A program made the position numbers and the translations under genes. This document shows, piece by piece, positions 1 through 7,384 of a DNA stretch of 64,000 nucleotides. The stretch is taken from contig NZ_JBOFTR010000003.1 of the NCBI RefSeq assembly GCF_051652165.1, positions 1 to 64,000 on the forward strand, read 5' to 3'. Below the pieces are notes generated by a model. That model was given only the letters and a program-made list of their open reading frames with translations, searched no databases and was not told the DNA's origin. Source of the DNA: Plesiomonas sp051652165 (GTDB lineage Bacteria > Pseudomonadota > Gammaproteobacteria > Enterobacterales > CAMTGL01). Position 1 is the first letter of the stretch. The number at the start of each line of letters is the position of its first letter.

Positions 1-253
1 ATAACTAGCAAATAAATTGTCAGTCACTCGTTTAACTAAGTATCTTTTGGATAGTCAGCGTCTTCAACGAGTGCCCACACAGATTGTCTGATTAATTTTT
101 TAAAGAGCAGTGTCAACGCTTTCACGTTAACAGGGCGCGAATTATTCCGCATTTCCCTTTAGCTGTCAAGGTCTGTTTTTCACATCCCTTAAAAGCGTTT
201 TATTCTTTACTGTTAGCATTCAGTGATTTGCATCACGGTTGCCGTGTCAGTGG
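1..253 (-). ncRNA. 5' leader of a leftward rRNA operon (16S gene outside the window)
   Basis: Read on the minus strand, 110-60 contains the boxA antitermination element (TGCTCTTTAA at 109-100) followed by CAGACAATCTGTGTGGGCAC (90-71). This is the conserved pre-16S leader of enterobacterial and vibrio rrn operons. Two rrn-type promoters lie upstream. The mature 16S gene should start shortly beyond position 1. In E. coli an rRNA operon (rrnH) also lies directly downstream of gmhB in the same orientation, so the context agrees. Confidence 0.88.
141..169 (-). promoter_or_regulatory. rrn P2 promoter
   Basis: On the minus strand there is a -35 TTGACA at 169-164 and a -10 AATAAT at 146-141, spaced 17 bp, followed by a GC-rich TCGCGCCC. 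It lies about 115 bp downstream of P1 and just ahead of boxA, as P2 does in E. coli rrn operons. Confidence 0.75.
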
Positions 254-287
254 GGTCGCATTATAGGGAGTATTTACAAAGAGGCAA
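253..287 (-). promoter_or_regulatory. rrn P1 promoter
   Basis: On the minus strand there is a -35 TTGCCT at 287-282, a 16-bp spacer ending in CTCCC, a -10 TATAAT at 265-260 and a GCGACC discriminator. The 16-bp spacer, the C-rich stretch before the -10 and the GC-rich discriminator are hallmarks of growth-rate and ppGpp-controlled rrn P1 promoters. AT-rich sequence upstream (288-350) could act as an UP element. Confidence 0.85.
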
Positions 288-336
288 GCAAAAAAGTTAA
301 TAAATCTTTTGCTTGCTCATTTTTTACTCTTTTTGT

Positions 337-897
337 TTATTTTATACGTTTTTTAAGCAGCGCGGGTACATCAGCAAGGCTATCGAGGACGTAATCTGCT
401 AGGGCTTCGGCTTCTGCGGTGAGGGGTTTTCCACTGCGAACCAGAATCTTGGTGCCAATGCCAGCCGCTTGTGCCGCTTGCATGTCTTCAAGTTTATCAC
501 CAACCATATAAGAGGAGGCCATATCGAGGTCAAGCTCTGCTTGTGCTTCAAGAAACATGCCTGGCTTCGGTTTGCGGCATTCACAGTCAATTTTGTATTC
601 ACCCTTACCGTGCTCTGCGTGATGCGGACAGTAGTAGATACCATCAAGATCAACGCCTCTGTCAGCCAGTGACCAATCCATCCACTCAGTTAAGTGGGTA
701 AACTGAGCTTCGGTAAACAAACCTCGGGCAATGCCAGATTGGTTGGTGACTAAGACCAGTGCCAGCCCCATCTCTTTAATTTGGCGACAAGCGTCAATCG
801 CGCCTTTGATGAATTCAAAGTTGTCACTTTCATGTACGTAGCCATGATCAATGTTCAGTGTACCGTCACGATCAATAAATAGTGCTGAGGTTGCCAT
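337..897 (-). CDS. gmhB: D-glycero-beta-D-manno-heptose 1,7-bisphosphate 7-phosphatase
   Basis: GmhB removes the 7-phosphate from heptose 1,7-bisphosphate in the cytosolic ADP-heptose pathway for the lipopolysaccharide inner core. The 186 residues match the family length. The HAD nucleophile motif DRDGT has Asp9 and Asp11, TNQSG follows at 51-55, and GDK with Asp134 completes the site. Cys90, His92, Cys105 and Cys107 form the zinc loop that distinguishes GmhB and HisB-type phosphatases. It lies directly upstream of the rRNA operon and divergent from metN, as in E. coli. Confidence 0.95.
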   Translation of the reverse strand: MATSALFIDRDGTLNIDHGYVHESDNFEFIKGAIDACRQIKEMGLALVLVTNQSGIARGLFTEAQFTHLTEWMDWSLADRGVDLDGIYYCPHHAEHGKGEYKIDCECRKPKPGMFLEAQAELDLDMASSYMVGDKLEDMQAAQAAGIGTKILVRSGKPLTAEAEALADYVLDSLADVPALLKKRIK

Positions 898-1032
898 GTG
901 AAGATCTCCGGCGGGTCTGGATTTACGGTATGAAGTATGTGCTGATTATCGCCTGCCTGTTCTTATAATGTAAGACGAGAGGCGTTTTTGAGGATAAATG
1001 TGGGGATATACGGGTTTATTTCCCTTTCTTTT

Positions 1033-1086
1033 AGCCGTCTAGACGTAAAAACTGTTGACTGTAGCCATCCAGACATCTTAGCATCT
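1033..1086 (+). promoter_or_regulatory. metNIQ promoter with tandem MetJ operators (met boxes)
   Basis: Five 8-bp units resembling the MetJ consensus AGACGTCT are arranged in register. Two are adjacent at 1033-1048 (AGCCGTCT, AGACGTAA) and three at 1063-1086 (AGCCATCC, AGACATCT, TAGCATCT). A -35 TTGACT at 1055-1060 and a weak -10 near 1079-1084 overlap them. Bound MetJ with S-adenosylmethionine should therefore block transcription of the importer. The promoter assignment is inference; the tandem boxes are direct observation. Confidence 0.78.
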
Positions 1087-1184
1087 GTGTGTTCGCTCTG
1101 CTGTCTATCCCTATATATTGTTTAGGATCTGTTTTTGTGCGATAGAAGTAAGCATCTGTTTCAGCATGGAGAGCATGACGTACC

Positions 1185-2228
1185 ATGATTAGGCTTAATC
1201 ACATCAGTAAAATATTTCACACGGAAGGGCGAAGTATCAGTGCGCTTTCAGAGGTGAGTTTGCATGTTCCGGCTGGCCAGATTTTTGGCGTGATAGGTGC
1301 ATCGGGAGCAGGGAAAAGTACGCTGATTCGCTGTGTGAATCTGCTTGAGCGCCCCTCTTCAGGTGAGGTATTTGTTGATGGGCAGGATATGATGGTGCTG
1401 GATGAACCGGCACTCGAGCGTGCAAGACGTAATATTGGGATGATTTTCCAGCACTTTAATCTGCTCTCTTCACGTACGGTGTTTGGTAATGTGGCTTTTG
1501 CTTTGGAGTTACAAGGCTTAAATAAAGAGGCGATTGCCACACGAGTGGATGAGTTGCTGGCACTAGTTGGCCTGACAGATAAGAAGACGGTGTTTCCGGC
1601 AAATCTTTCCGGCGGGCAAAAACAGCGAGTGGCGATTGCCCGTGCGCTAGCCTGTAATCCGAAGGTATTGTTGTGTGATGAGGCCACCAGTGCGCTTGAT
1701 CCGGCAACAACGCGGTCTATTTTAACGCTGTTGAAGGATATTAATCGCCGTTTGGGGCTGACGATTTTACTGATCACACATGAAATGGATGTGGTAAAGC
1801 GAATTTGTGATCAAGTTGCGGTCATCAGCGCCGGTCAGCTGATTGAGCAAGGTTCGGTGGGTGAGGTTTTTGCACACCCGAAAACGCCGCTAGCACAGCA
1901 GTTTATTCGCTCAACGCTTGATTTAAGCATTCCCGAAGATTATGCCGCTAGGTTAGTGACAACACCGCAGCCATTACATTTTCCGTTGATCCGTTTGGAG
2001 TTTACCGGACAATCTGTTGATGCACCGCTGCTGTCAAAAGTGGCACGGGAATTTAATATTGATTGCAATATTTTAAGCGCGCAGATGGATTATGCTGGCG
2101 GAATTAAATTCGGGGTGATGCTGGCAGAGTTGTTTGGTGATGAGGCGCGTTGTGCGCAGGCGATGGATTATCTGCATGAGCAGCATGTCAAGGTGGAGGT
2201 GTTAGGCTATGTCGCAAGCAATGATTGA
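1185..2228 (+). CDS. metN: Methionine ABC importer, ATP-binding subunit
   Basis: MetN hydrolyses ATP to drive uptake of D- and L-methionine through MetI, with MetQ as the binding lipoprotein. The Walker A motif GASGAGKST is at residues 38-46, the signature LSGGQKQR near 140 and Walker B LLCDEATSALD near 165. The last ~85 residues form the regulatory NIL (ACT-like) domain that binds methionine and inhibits transport. Length is 347 residues (343 in E. coli). The stop overlaps the start of metI by 20 bp, which suggests translational coupling. MetJ-type operators lie upstream. Confidence 0.97.
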   Translation: MIRLNHISKIFHTEGRSISALSEVSLHVPAGQIFGVIGASGAGKSTLIRCVNLLERPSSGEVFVDGQDMMVLDEPALERARRNIGMIFQHFNLLSSRTVFGNVAFALELQGLNKEAIATRVDELLALVGLTDKKTVFPANLSGGQKQRVAIARALACNPKVLLCDEATSALDPATTRSILTLLKDINRRLGLTILLITHEMDVVKRICDQVAVISAGQLIEQGSVGEVFAHPKTPLAQQFIRSTLDLSIPEDYAARLVTTPQPLHFPLIRLEFTGQSVDAPLLSKVAREFNIDCNILSAQMDYAGGIKFGVMLAELFGDEARCAQAMDYLHEQHVKVEVLGYVASND

Positions 2229-2862
2229 GCTGCTGTTTAAGGCATTGGGCGAAACACTGATGATGGTGCTGGCTTCAGGGGTTATTGGTTTTGCACTGGG
2301 GATCCCACTGGGAGTGATCCTGTTTATTACCAAACCTGGACAAATTAAGGCAAATGCGCCGATAAATAAAGTGTTAGGTGCGGTGATTAATATCGGGCGC
2401 TCTATCCCTTTTATTATTTTGATTGTTTCTATTATTCCGTTAACCCGTTTGCTGGTTGGTACGTCTATTGGTACGGCGGCAGCGGTAGTGCCGTTGGCCA
2501 TTGGTGCAACCCCATTTATTGCCCGTTTAATTGAAGGGGCATTAATGGAAGTGCCTGCCGGTTTGATTGAGGCAGCAAGAGCGATGGGGGCAACCCCGAT
2601 GCAGATTATCACTAAGGTGATGCTGCCTGAGGCGCTGCCGGGGATCATTAACAGTATTACTATTACGTTAGTGACCTTGGTCAGCTATTCGGCGATGGCC
2701 GGTGCTGTGGGTGGCGGTGGTTTAGGTGATGTGGGTATTCGTTATGGTTATCAACGTTTTGACGGTACGGTAATGCTGGTTGTCATTGCTATTTTAGTGG
2801 TATTAGTACAGTTGATTCAAAGCGTAGGTGAACGCTGGATTAAGGCAACAGATCATAAGTAA
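2209..2862 (+). CDS. metI: Methionine ABC importer, permease subunit
   Basis: MetI is the inner-membrane permease of the MetNIQ importer; two copies pair with two MetN subunits. The 217-residue protein has about five hydrophobic segments. Its cytoplasmic coupling loop, EAARAMGATPMQIITKVMLPEALPG at about 122-146, is the EAA motif that contacts the ATPase. Sequence is collinear with E. coli MetI over its whole length. Its start lies inside the 3' end of metN, and metQ follows after 118 bp. Confidence 0.97.
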   Translation: MSQAMIELLFKALGETLMMVLASGVIGFALGIPLGVILFITKPGQIKANAPINKVLGAVINIGRSIPFIILIVSIIPLTRLLVGTSIGTAAAVVPLAIGATPFIARLIEGALMEVPAGLIEAARAMGATPMQIITKVMLPEALPGIINSITITLVTLVSYSAMAGAVGGGGLGDVGIRYGYQRFDGTVMLVVIAILVVLVQLIQSVGERWIKATDHK

Positions 2863-2980
2863 GATGTTGCTTCCTCTATAGCCATATAACGTTTACGCTG
2901 TTTTATTAAACAGTTATTTTACAACAATATGATTTGTGATTGGTGTTCACGCACCGCAATAAACAAGGATGGTAGATACG

Positions 2981-3787
2981 ATGGCATTACAATTTAAAAC
3001 ATTAGCCCTAATAAGTGCATTGGCAAGTTCTGTATTACTTGTTGGCTGTGGGCAAGATAGTGATACAAACAAAATTAAAGTGGGTGTCATTTCTGGTGCA
3101 GAAGAACAAGTTGCAGAAGTAGCAAAAAAAGTCGCCAAAGAGCAATATGGTTTAGATGTGGAATTGGTAAGTTTTAGCGATTATATCACGCCAAATGCGG
3201 CGCTGGCGGATGGTTCATTAGATCTGAATGCATTCCAGCACAAGCCGTATCTTGATCAGCAAATTGCTGATCGTGGATATAAGCTCGCTATTGCAGGTAA
3301 TTCTTTTGTCTATCCAATTGCCGGTTATTCAAAAAAAATCAAGGCATTGTCTGAGCTAAAAGAGGGTGCGACAGTATCATTACCTAATGATCCAACCAAC
3401 CTTGGCCGCTCTTTACTGCTGTTACAAGCACAGGGATTGCTAACGCTCAAAGAGGGCAGCGGCCTGAATGCAACGGTATTGGATATTGTTGCTAACCCGA
3501 AACAATTAAAATTAATCGAGCTAGAAGCACCGCAATTACCACGTTCACTTGATGATGTGGACTTAGCTATTATCAACACCACATATGCCAGCCAGATTGG
3601 GCTGACACCGCCAAAAGATGGTTTATTTGTGGAGGATAAAGCCTCTCCGTATGTGAACCTGATTGTGGCACGCGACAATAATAAAGATGAAGAGAACGTA
3701 AAGAATTTCGTCAAAGCGTTCCAAACTGAAGAGGTCTATCACGCTGCGAACCAAATATTTAAAGGTGGTGTTGTCAAGGGCTGGTAG
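2981..3787 (+). CDS. metQ: Methionine-binding lipoprotein of the MetNIQ importer
   Basis: MetQ captures methionine in the periplasm and delivers it to MetNI. I chose ATG 2981 (268 residues, MALQFKTL...) rather than ATG 2969, because an AAGGA at about 2965-2969 is well spaced only for the later start and E. coli MetQ begins at the same place. The signal sequence ends in the lipobox LVGC, so the mature protein is lipid-anchored. Motifs DLNAFQHKPYLDQQ and NDPTNLGRSL, characteristic of the NlpA/MetQ family, are intact. Last gene of the operon, followed by a terminator. Confidence 0.95.
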   Translation: MALQFKTLALISALASSVLLVGCGQDSDTNKIKVGVISGAEEQVAEVAKKVAKEQYGLDVELVSFSDYITPNAALADGSLDLNAFQHKPYLDQQIADRGYKLAIAGNSFVYPIAGYSKKIKALSELKEGATVSLPNDPTNLGRSLLLLQAQGLLTLKEGSGLNATVLDIVANPKQLKLIELEAPQLPRSLDDVDLAIINTTYASQIGLTPPKDGLFVEDKASPYVNLIVARDNNKDEENVKNFVKAFQTEEVYHAANQIFKGGVVKGW

Positions 3788-3836
3788 CTCTTGCTCTTTC
3801 TCACCAACTTTGATTAATTTATGATTATTTTTTTGC

Positions 3837-3864
3837 AAGAGCACCCAAGGGTGCTCTTTTGTTT
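3837..3864 (+). terminator. Intrinsic terminator of metNIQ
   Basis: A perfect GAGCACCC/GGGTGCTC stem with a 2-nt loop is followed by TTTTG TTTT, 50 bp after the metQ stop. Confidence 0.85.
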
Positions 3865-3969
3865 TACTATCTGTGATAAATGACGTGTTTTAATGCTCTC
3901 TCGCGCGGTATATCTACAAAGTAGATTAAGAGAGTAAATCTCATTCTTTAATGTATGGATACAGTATAA

Positions 3970-4344
3970 ATGCAAAAAATCATCCTAGTTTCGACCGCAT
4001 TATTATTAGGCGGATGTGCAACACACTATAATGTAGACAGTAATCTGAATCCCCAAAATGTAAAAACGTATTTTGCGCCCACCACCATTGCGGTATATGA
4101 AAAAACAGAGCAGCTTAATAAGGTTAATTATCAGAATATTGGCCGTGTTCAAGGAGAGGTTTGCCAGGCCAGTGATAATGAGAAGCCCGCCAGTATTCAA
4201 GAGGCTCGCAATACTGCACAGCGACATGCCCAAGAGATGGGAGGTAATGCACTTTTGCTAAATCAATGTCTCATTCTAGATAATGTCCCCGGTTGTAAGC
4301 AACTCGCTCTTTGCCAAGGGTCTGCGATTATTATCGCCCCTTAA
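3970..4344 (+). CDS. rcsF: Outer-membrane lipoprotein RcsF, sensor of the Rcs envelope stress system
   Basis: RcsF detects outer-membrane and LPS damage and relieves IgaA inhibition of the Rcs phosphorelay. The 124-residue product has a signal peptide ending in the lipobox LGGC. Four further cysteines (in VCQAS, NQCL, PGCK and LCQG) match the two disulfides of the RcsF fold. The proline-rich linker after the lipid anchor is shorter than in E. coli (134 residues). It sits between metQ and trmO exactly as in Enterobacterales. Confidence 0.9.
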   Translation: MQKIILVSTALLLGGCATHYNVDSNLNPQNVKTYFAPTTIAVYEKTEQLNKVNYQNIGRVQGEVCQASDNEKPASIQEARNTAQRHAQEMGGNALLLNQCLILDNVPGCKQLALCQGSAIIIAP

Positions 4345-4374
4345 ATATCCACTTAATTTATGTAGAAAAGGCTG

Positions 4375-5103
4375 ATGCTGTTAGATACCCCACAAGAAGC
4401 GGTGGCAATGACACCTATTGGTATTATTCACTCACCTTATAAAGAGAAGTTTGCTGTTCCACGTCAGCCGGGTCTGGTTGAGGATGGTATCGGTGAGCTA
4501 CAACTGTTGCCGCCCTTCAATCAGCTTGATGCAGTACGGGGTTTGGAGCAATTTAGCCACTTGTGGCTGATTTTTGTCTTTCATCAAACCCAAGATCAGG
4601 GCTGGCGCCCCACGGTTCGCCCCCCACGCTTAGGCGGCAATGAGCGGATTGGTGTTTTTGCTACCCGCTCTACTTTTCGGCCCAATCCGATTGGTTTATC
4701 AAAAGTGGCTTACCACGGTACGGTATGCCGCAATGGTGAGATTTTTTTGAAGCTGGGTAGCCTTGATCTGGTTGATGGCACGCCGATTCTCGATATCAAA
4801 CCCTATCTGCCCTATGTTGATAGCCAACCGGATGCCAGCGCCGGATTTGCACAGCAAGCGCCTGAACCACAGATGCCGATTCGTTTTAATGCAGCAGCAG
4901 AGTCGGTTTTACACGCCCAGCAGAAAAAGCTCCCCACATTGCGCCGTTTTATCAGTGAGGTACTGGCACAAGACCCCCGCCCGGCCTATCGAAAACAGCA
5001 GGCAGATAATCGCCACTATGCGGTACATTTGCTCGATTTCAATGTGCGCTGGGTGGTGCACGAGTCAGAGGCTGAAGTCATTGCGATTGAAAAGCGCAGC
5101 TGA
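4375..5103 (+). CDS. trmO: tRNA (N6-threonylcarbamoyladenosine(37)-N6)-methyltransferase
   Basis: TrmO methylates t6A37 to m6t6A in threonine tRNA with S-adenosylmethionine, tuning decoding of ACY codons. The 242-residue protein carries the family motifs SPYKEKFAVPRQPG, RPPRLGGNERIGVFATRS and FRPNPIGLS, and a C-terminal RPAYR segment. It is a few residues longer at the N-terminus than E. coli YaeB; the ATG at 4375 follows a weak AAGG. A short 30-bp gap from rcsF suggests co-transcription. Confidence 0.93.
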   Translation: MLLDTPQEAVAMTPIGIIHSPYKEKFAVPRQPGLVEDGIGELQLLPPFNQLDAVRGLEQFSHLWLIFVFHQTQDQGWRPTVRPPRLGGNERIGVFATRSTFRPNPIGLSKVAYHGTVCRNGEIFLKLGSLDLVDGTPILDIKPYLPYVDSQPDASAGFAQQAPEPQMPIRFNAAAESVLHAQQKKLPTLRRFISEVLAQDPRPAYRKQQADNRHYAVHLLDFNVRWVVHESEAEVIAIEKRS

Positions 5104-5191
5104 TTTAACCAAAGAAGCTTTTGAGCGACCGATCACGCTGCTACACTAATACCCTTGTGATTTTGTTTGAATTATTTACGGAATTTTATCC

Positions 5192-6910
5192 ATGCGTACC
5201 AGTAATTATCTGCTCTCTACTTTAAAGGAAACTCCGTCTGACGCGGAAGTGATCAGCCACCAGCTGATGCTGCGCGCCGGTATGATCCGTAAATTGGCAT
5301 CAGGCTTGTACACATGGCTGCCGACCGGTTTGCGCGTACTGAAAAAAGTTGAAAACATTGTTCGTGATGAAATGAACAAAGCGGGTGCAATTGAAGTCTC
5401 GATGCCGGTAGTGCAACCTGCGGATTTGTGGGTAGAGACTGGTCGCTGGGAGCAGTATGGCCCAGAGTTATTGCGCATTGCTGATCGTAATGATCGCCCG
5501 TTTGTTTTAGGCCCAACACATGAAGAGGTCATCACTGATCTTATTCGTAATGAAGTGTTCTCTTACAAACAGCTTCCGCTGAATTTATTCCAAATTCAAA
5601 CAAAATTCCGTGATGAAATTCGCCCGCGCTTTGGTGTTATGCGCGCCCGTGAATTCCTGATGAAAGATGCCTACTCTTTCCATACTTCACAAGAGTCTTT
5701 ACAGATCACGTACGAAAAAATGTATGCGGCTTACAGCGCCATTTTCAGCCGTATGGATCTCGACTTCCGCCCAGTACTGGCAGATACCGGCTCTATCGGT
5801 GGCAGCTCATCACATGAGTTCCACGTGCTGGCAAAAAGCGGTGAAGATGATATCGCTTTCTCTAACACCTCTGATTATGCCGCTAACGTTGAAATGGCTG
5901 AAGCCTTGATGCCTTCCGGTGAGCGTGCAGCGCCAAGCGAAGAGATGCGTCTTGTCGATACACCACATGCTAAAACTATCGCTGAACTGGTCGAGCAGCA
6001 TCAGTTACCGATTGAGAAAACAGTGAAAACGCTGATCGTTAAAGCTGCCGAAGAGTCTGGCCATACACTGGTTGCTCTGCTGGTTCGCGGCGATCATGAG
6101 CTAAACGAAATCAAAGCACAAAAACTGCCACTGATTGCCGACCCATTGGTGATGGCTGAAGAAGACGAGATCCGTGCGGCTATCGGCGCAGGCCCTGGCT
6201 CACTTGGCCCAGTTGGTTTAAGTATGCCAATCATTGCAGATCGCAGTGTTGTAATGCTCAGTGATTTTGGTGCCGGTGCTAACCAAGACGGTAAGCACTA
6301 TTTCGGTATCAACTGGGAACGTGATCTGCCTTTAGCTGCCGTTGCCGATATTCGTAATGTGGTTGAAGGTGACCCATCACCTGATGGTTTGGGCTCTATC
6401 CAAATCAAACGAGGTATCGAAGTGGGCCATATCTTCCAGCTAGGCTACAAATACTCTGAAGCCATGAAAGCGTCTGTGCAGGGTGAAGATGGCCGTAATC
6501 AAACCATGATCATGGGCTGTTACGGTATCGGTGTTTCCCGTGTGGTTGCTGCCGCTATTGAGCAAAACCATGATGAGCGCGGCATTATCTGGCCAGATGC
6601 CATTGCGCCGTTCCAAGTAGCGATTTTGCCAATGAACATGCATAAGTCTTACCGTGTTCAAGAGGCGGCTGAAAAGCTGTACAACGAACTACAAGCTGCA
6701 GGTATTGATGTCATCATGGATGACCGCAAAGAGCGTCCGGGTGTGATGTTTGCAGATATGGAACTGATGGGTGTTCCACATATGGTTGTGATTGGTGATC
6801 GCAACCTTGATGCCGGTGAGATTGAGTACAAACACCGTCGTGGCGGTGAAAAGCAGCTGATTAAAATTGACGGCATCCTCAGCTATTTGCTGGAAAGCGT
6901 AAAGCGTTAA
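5192..6910 (+). CDS. proS: Prolyl-tRNA synthetase
   Basis: ProS charges proline tRNA. The 572-residue bacterial-type enzyme has the class II motifs in order: motif 2 around FRDEIRPRFGVMRAREF (~135), motif 3 around GCYGIGVSRVVAA (~445), and an anticodon-binding domain in the last ~110 residues. Between motifs 2 and 3 lies the ~180-residue INS editing domain that clears Ala-tRNA(Pro). In E. coli nlpE follows; here a terminator follows and then the mobile element inserted at guaA. Confidence 0.98.
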   Translation: MRTSNYLLSTLKETPSDAEVISHQLMLRAGMIRKLASGLYTWLPTGLRVLKKVENIVRDEMNKAGAIEVSMPVVQPADLWVETGRWEQYGPELLRIADRNDRPFVLGPTHEEVITDLIRNEVFSYKQLPLNLFQIQTKFRDEIRPRFGVMRAREFLMKDAYSFHTSQESLQITYEKMYAAYSAIFSRMDLDFRPVLADTGSIGGSSSHEFHVLAKSGEDDIAFSNTSDYAANVEMAEALMPSGERAAPSEEMRLVDTPHAKTIAELVEQHQLPIEKTVKTLIVKAAEESGHTLVALLVRGDHELNEIKAQKLPLIADPLVMAEEDEIRAAIGAGPGSLGPVGLSMPIIADRSVVMLSDFGAGANQDGKHYFGINWERDLPLAAVADIRNVVEGDPSPDGLGSIQIKRGIEVGHIFQLGYKYSEAMKASVQGEDGRNQTMIMGCYGIGVSRVVAAAIEQNHDERGIIWPDAIAPFQVAILPMNMHKSYRVQEAAEKLYNELQAAGIDVIMDDRKERPGVMFADMELMGVPHMVVIGDRNLDAGEIEYKHRRGGEKQLIKIDGILSYLLESVKR

Positions 6911-6965
6911 TCGCGAAACGTTAGTAGCATTAGGCTGTTTTTAACGACTGGATTTCATCCTGATT

Positions 6966-6993
6966 AAACCCGCTTTTTTAGCGGGTTTTTTTT
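6966..6993 (+). terminator. Intrinsic terminator of proS
   Basis: AAACCCGCT pairs with AGCGGGTTT across a T-rich loop and is followed by a run of eight T, 55 bp after the proS stop. Confidence 0.87.
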
Positions 6994-7061
6994 CGTTTTT
7001 TGCCATGTGTTATGGTTATTTTCCGCACTCGATACGTTGAATGAAACGTTCAGCCAAATAC

Positions 7062-7088
7062 AAAAAAGCCCTGTATACACAGGGCTTT
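7062..7088 (-). terminator. Former guaA terminator, now left of the mobile element
   Basis: The stem AAAGCCCTGT/ACAGGGCTTT is followed on the minus strand by six T. It sits about 67 bp beyond the left attachment site. Without the element it would lie just downstream of the convergent guaA gene, so it is probably the original guaA terminator, separated from the gene by 6.4 kb. Confidence 0.65.
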
Positions 7089-7154
7089 CAAAAATAAAAC
7101 TCGTTAACGAAATATCAGCGTGTTTTGCTTATTCAGCACATTGACACTAAGTGG

Positions 7155-7177
7155 TTATTCCCACTCAATGGTTGCTG
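7155..7177. repeat. Left attachment site (attL core), copy of the guaA 3' end
   Basis: This 23-bp sequence, beginning TTATTCCCACTCAATGG, is identical to 13514-13536 and diverges on both sides. It encodes, on the minus strand, the last seven GuaA residues and the stop codon, here detached from the gene. Confidence 0.92.
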
Positions 7178-7185
7178 CTCATCAC

Positions 7186-7199
7186 ACTTACTAGTAAGT
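7186..7199. promoter_or_regulatory. 14-bp perfect palindrome next to attL
   Basis: ACTTACTAGTAAGT is a perfect palindrome 9 bp inside the element and about 13 bp upstream of a possible host-type -10 (TAGAAT, 7212-7217) facing the integrase. It could be an operator for integrase control or an excision-factor site. No direct evidence supports either. Confidence 0.35.
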
Positions 7200-7261
7200 C
7201 ATTGTTCTTAATAGAATAGTGAGCAAGCATGACTGTACAACACTGCTTAAATAAAGAGTTA

Positions 7262-7294
7262 GGTCACCACAAAGGTCACCATACGGGTCACCAC
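7262..7294 (+). repeat. Three direct repeats, left arm-type integrase sites
   Basis: GGTCACCA occurs three times at an exact 12-bp period (starts 7262, 7274, 7286). The same unit occurs twice with the same period and orientation near the right end (13427, 13439), with GGTCACCACAAA in common. Paired, same-orientation repeats just inside both ends are typical of arm-type binding sites for the N-terminal domain of tyrosine integrases. They account for the odd HHKGHHTGHH stretch if the open frame is read upstream of the integrase start. Confidence 0.68.
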
Positions 7295-7299
7295 TCTGC

Positions 7300-7322
7300 T
7301 TTTAACCCTCACTATAGAGATA
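7300..7322 (+). promoter_or_regulatory. T3/T7-type phage RNA polymerase promoter before the integrase (variant)
   Basis: The stretch TTAACCCTCACTATAGAGA (7302-7320) matches the element's 23-bp consensus at all core positions from -15 to -1. It differs in the initially transcribed bases (GAGATA instead of GGGAGA) and at -17/-16. The predicted start is 7317, giving a 68-nt leader to the integrase ATG at 7385. Confidence 0.78.
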
Positions 7323-7384
7323 GTTCTACAGAAAACACTTTTATCTACTTCACGATACTAAAGCGTGAAGCAAAAGGTTTTTAT

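Noticed and set aside
7229..7384. N-terminal extension of the integrase
   Set aside because: Covers the arm sites and phage promoter, lacks a good start and is unlike integrase N-termini.
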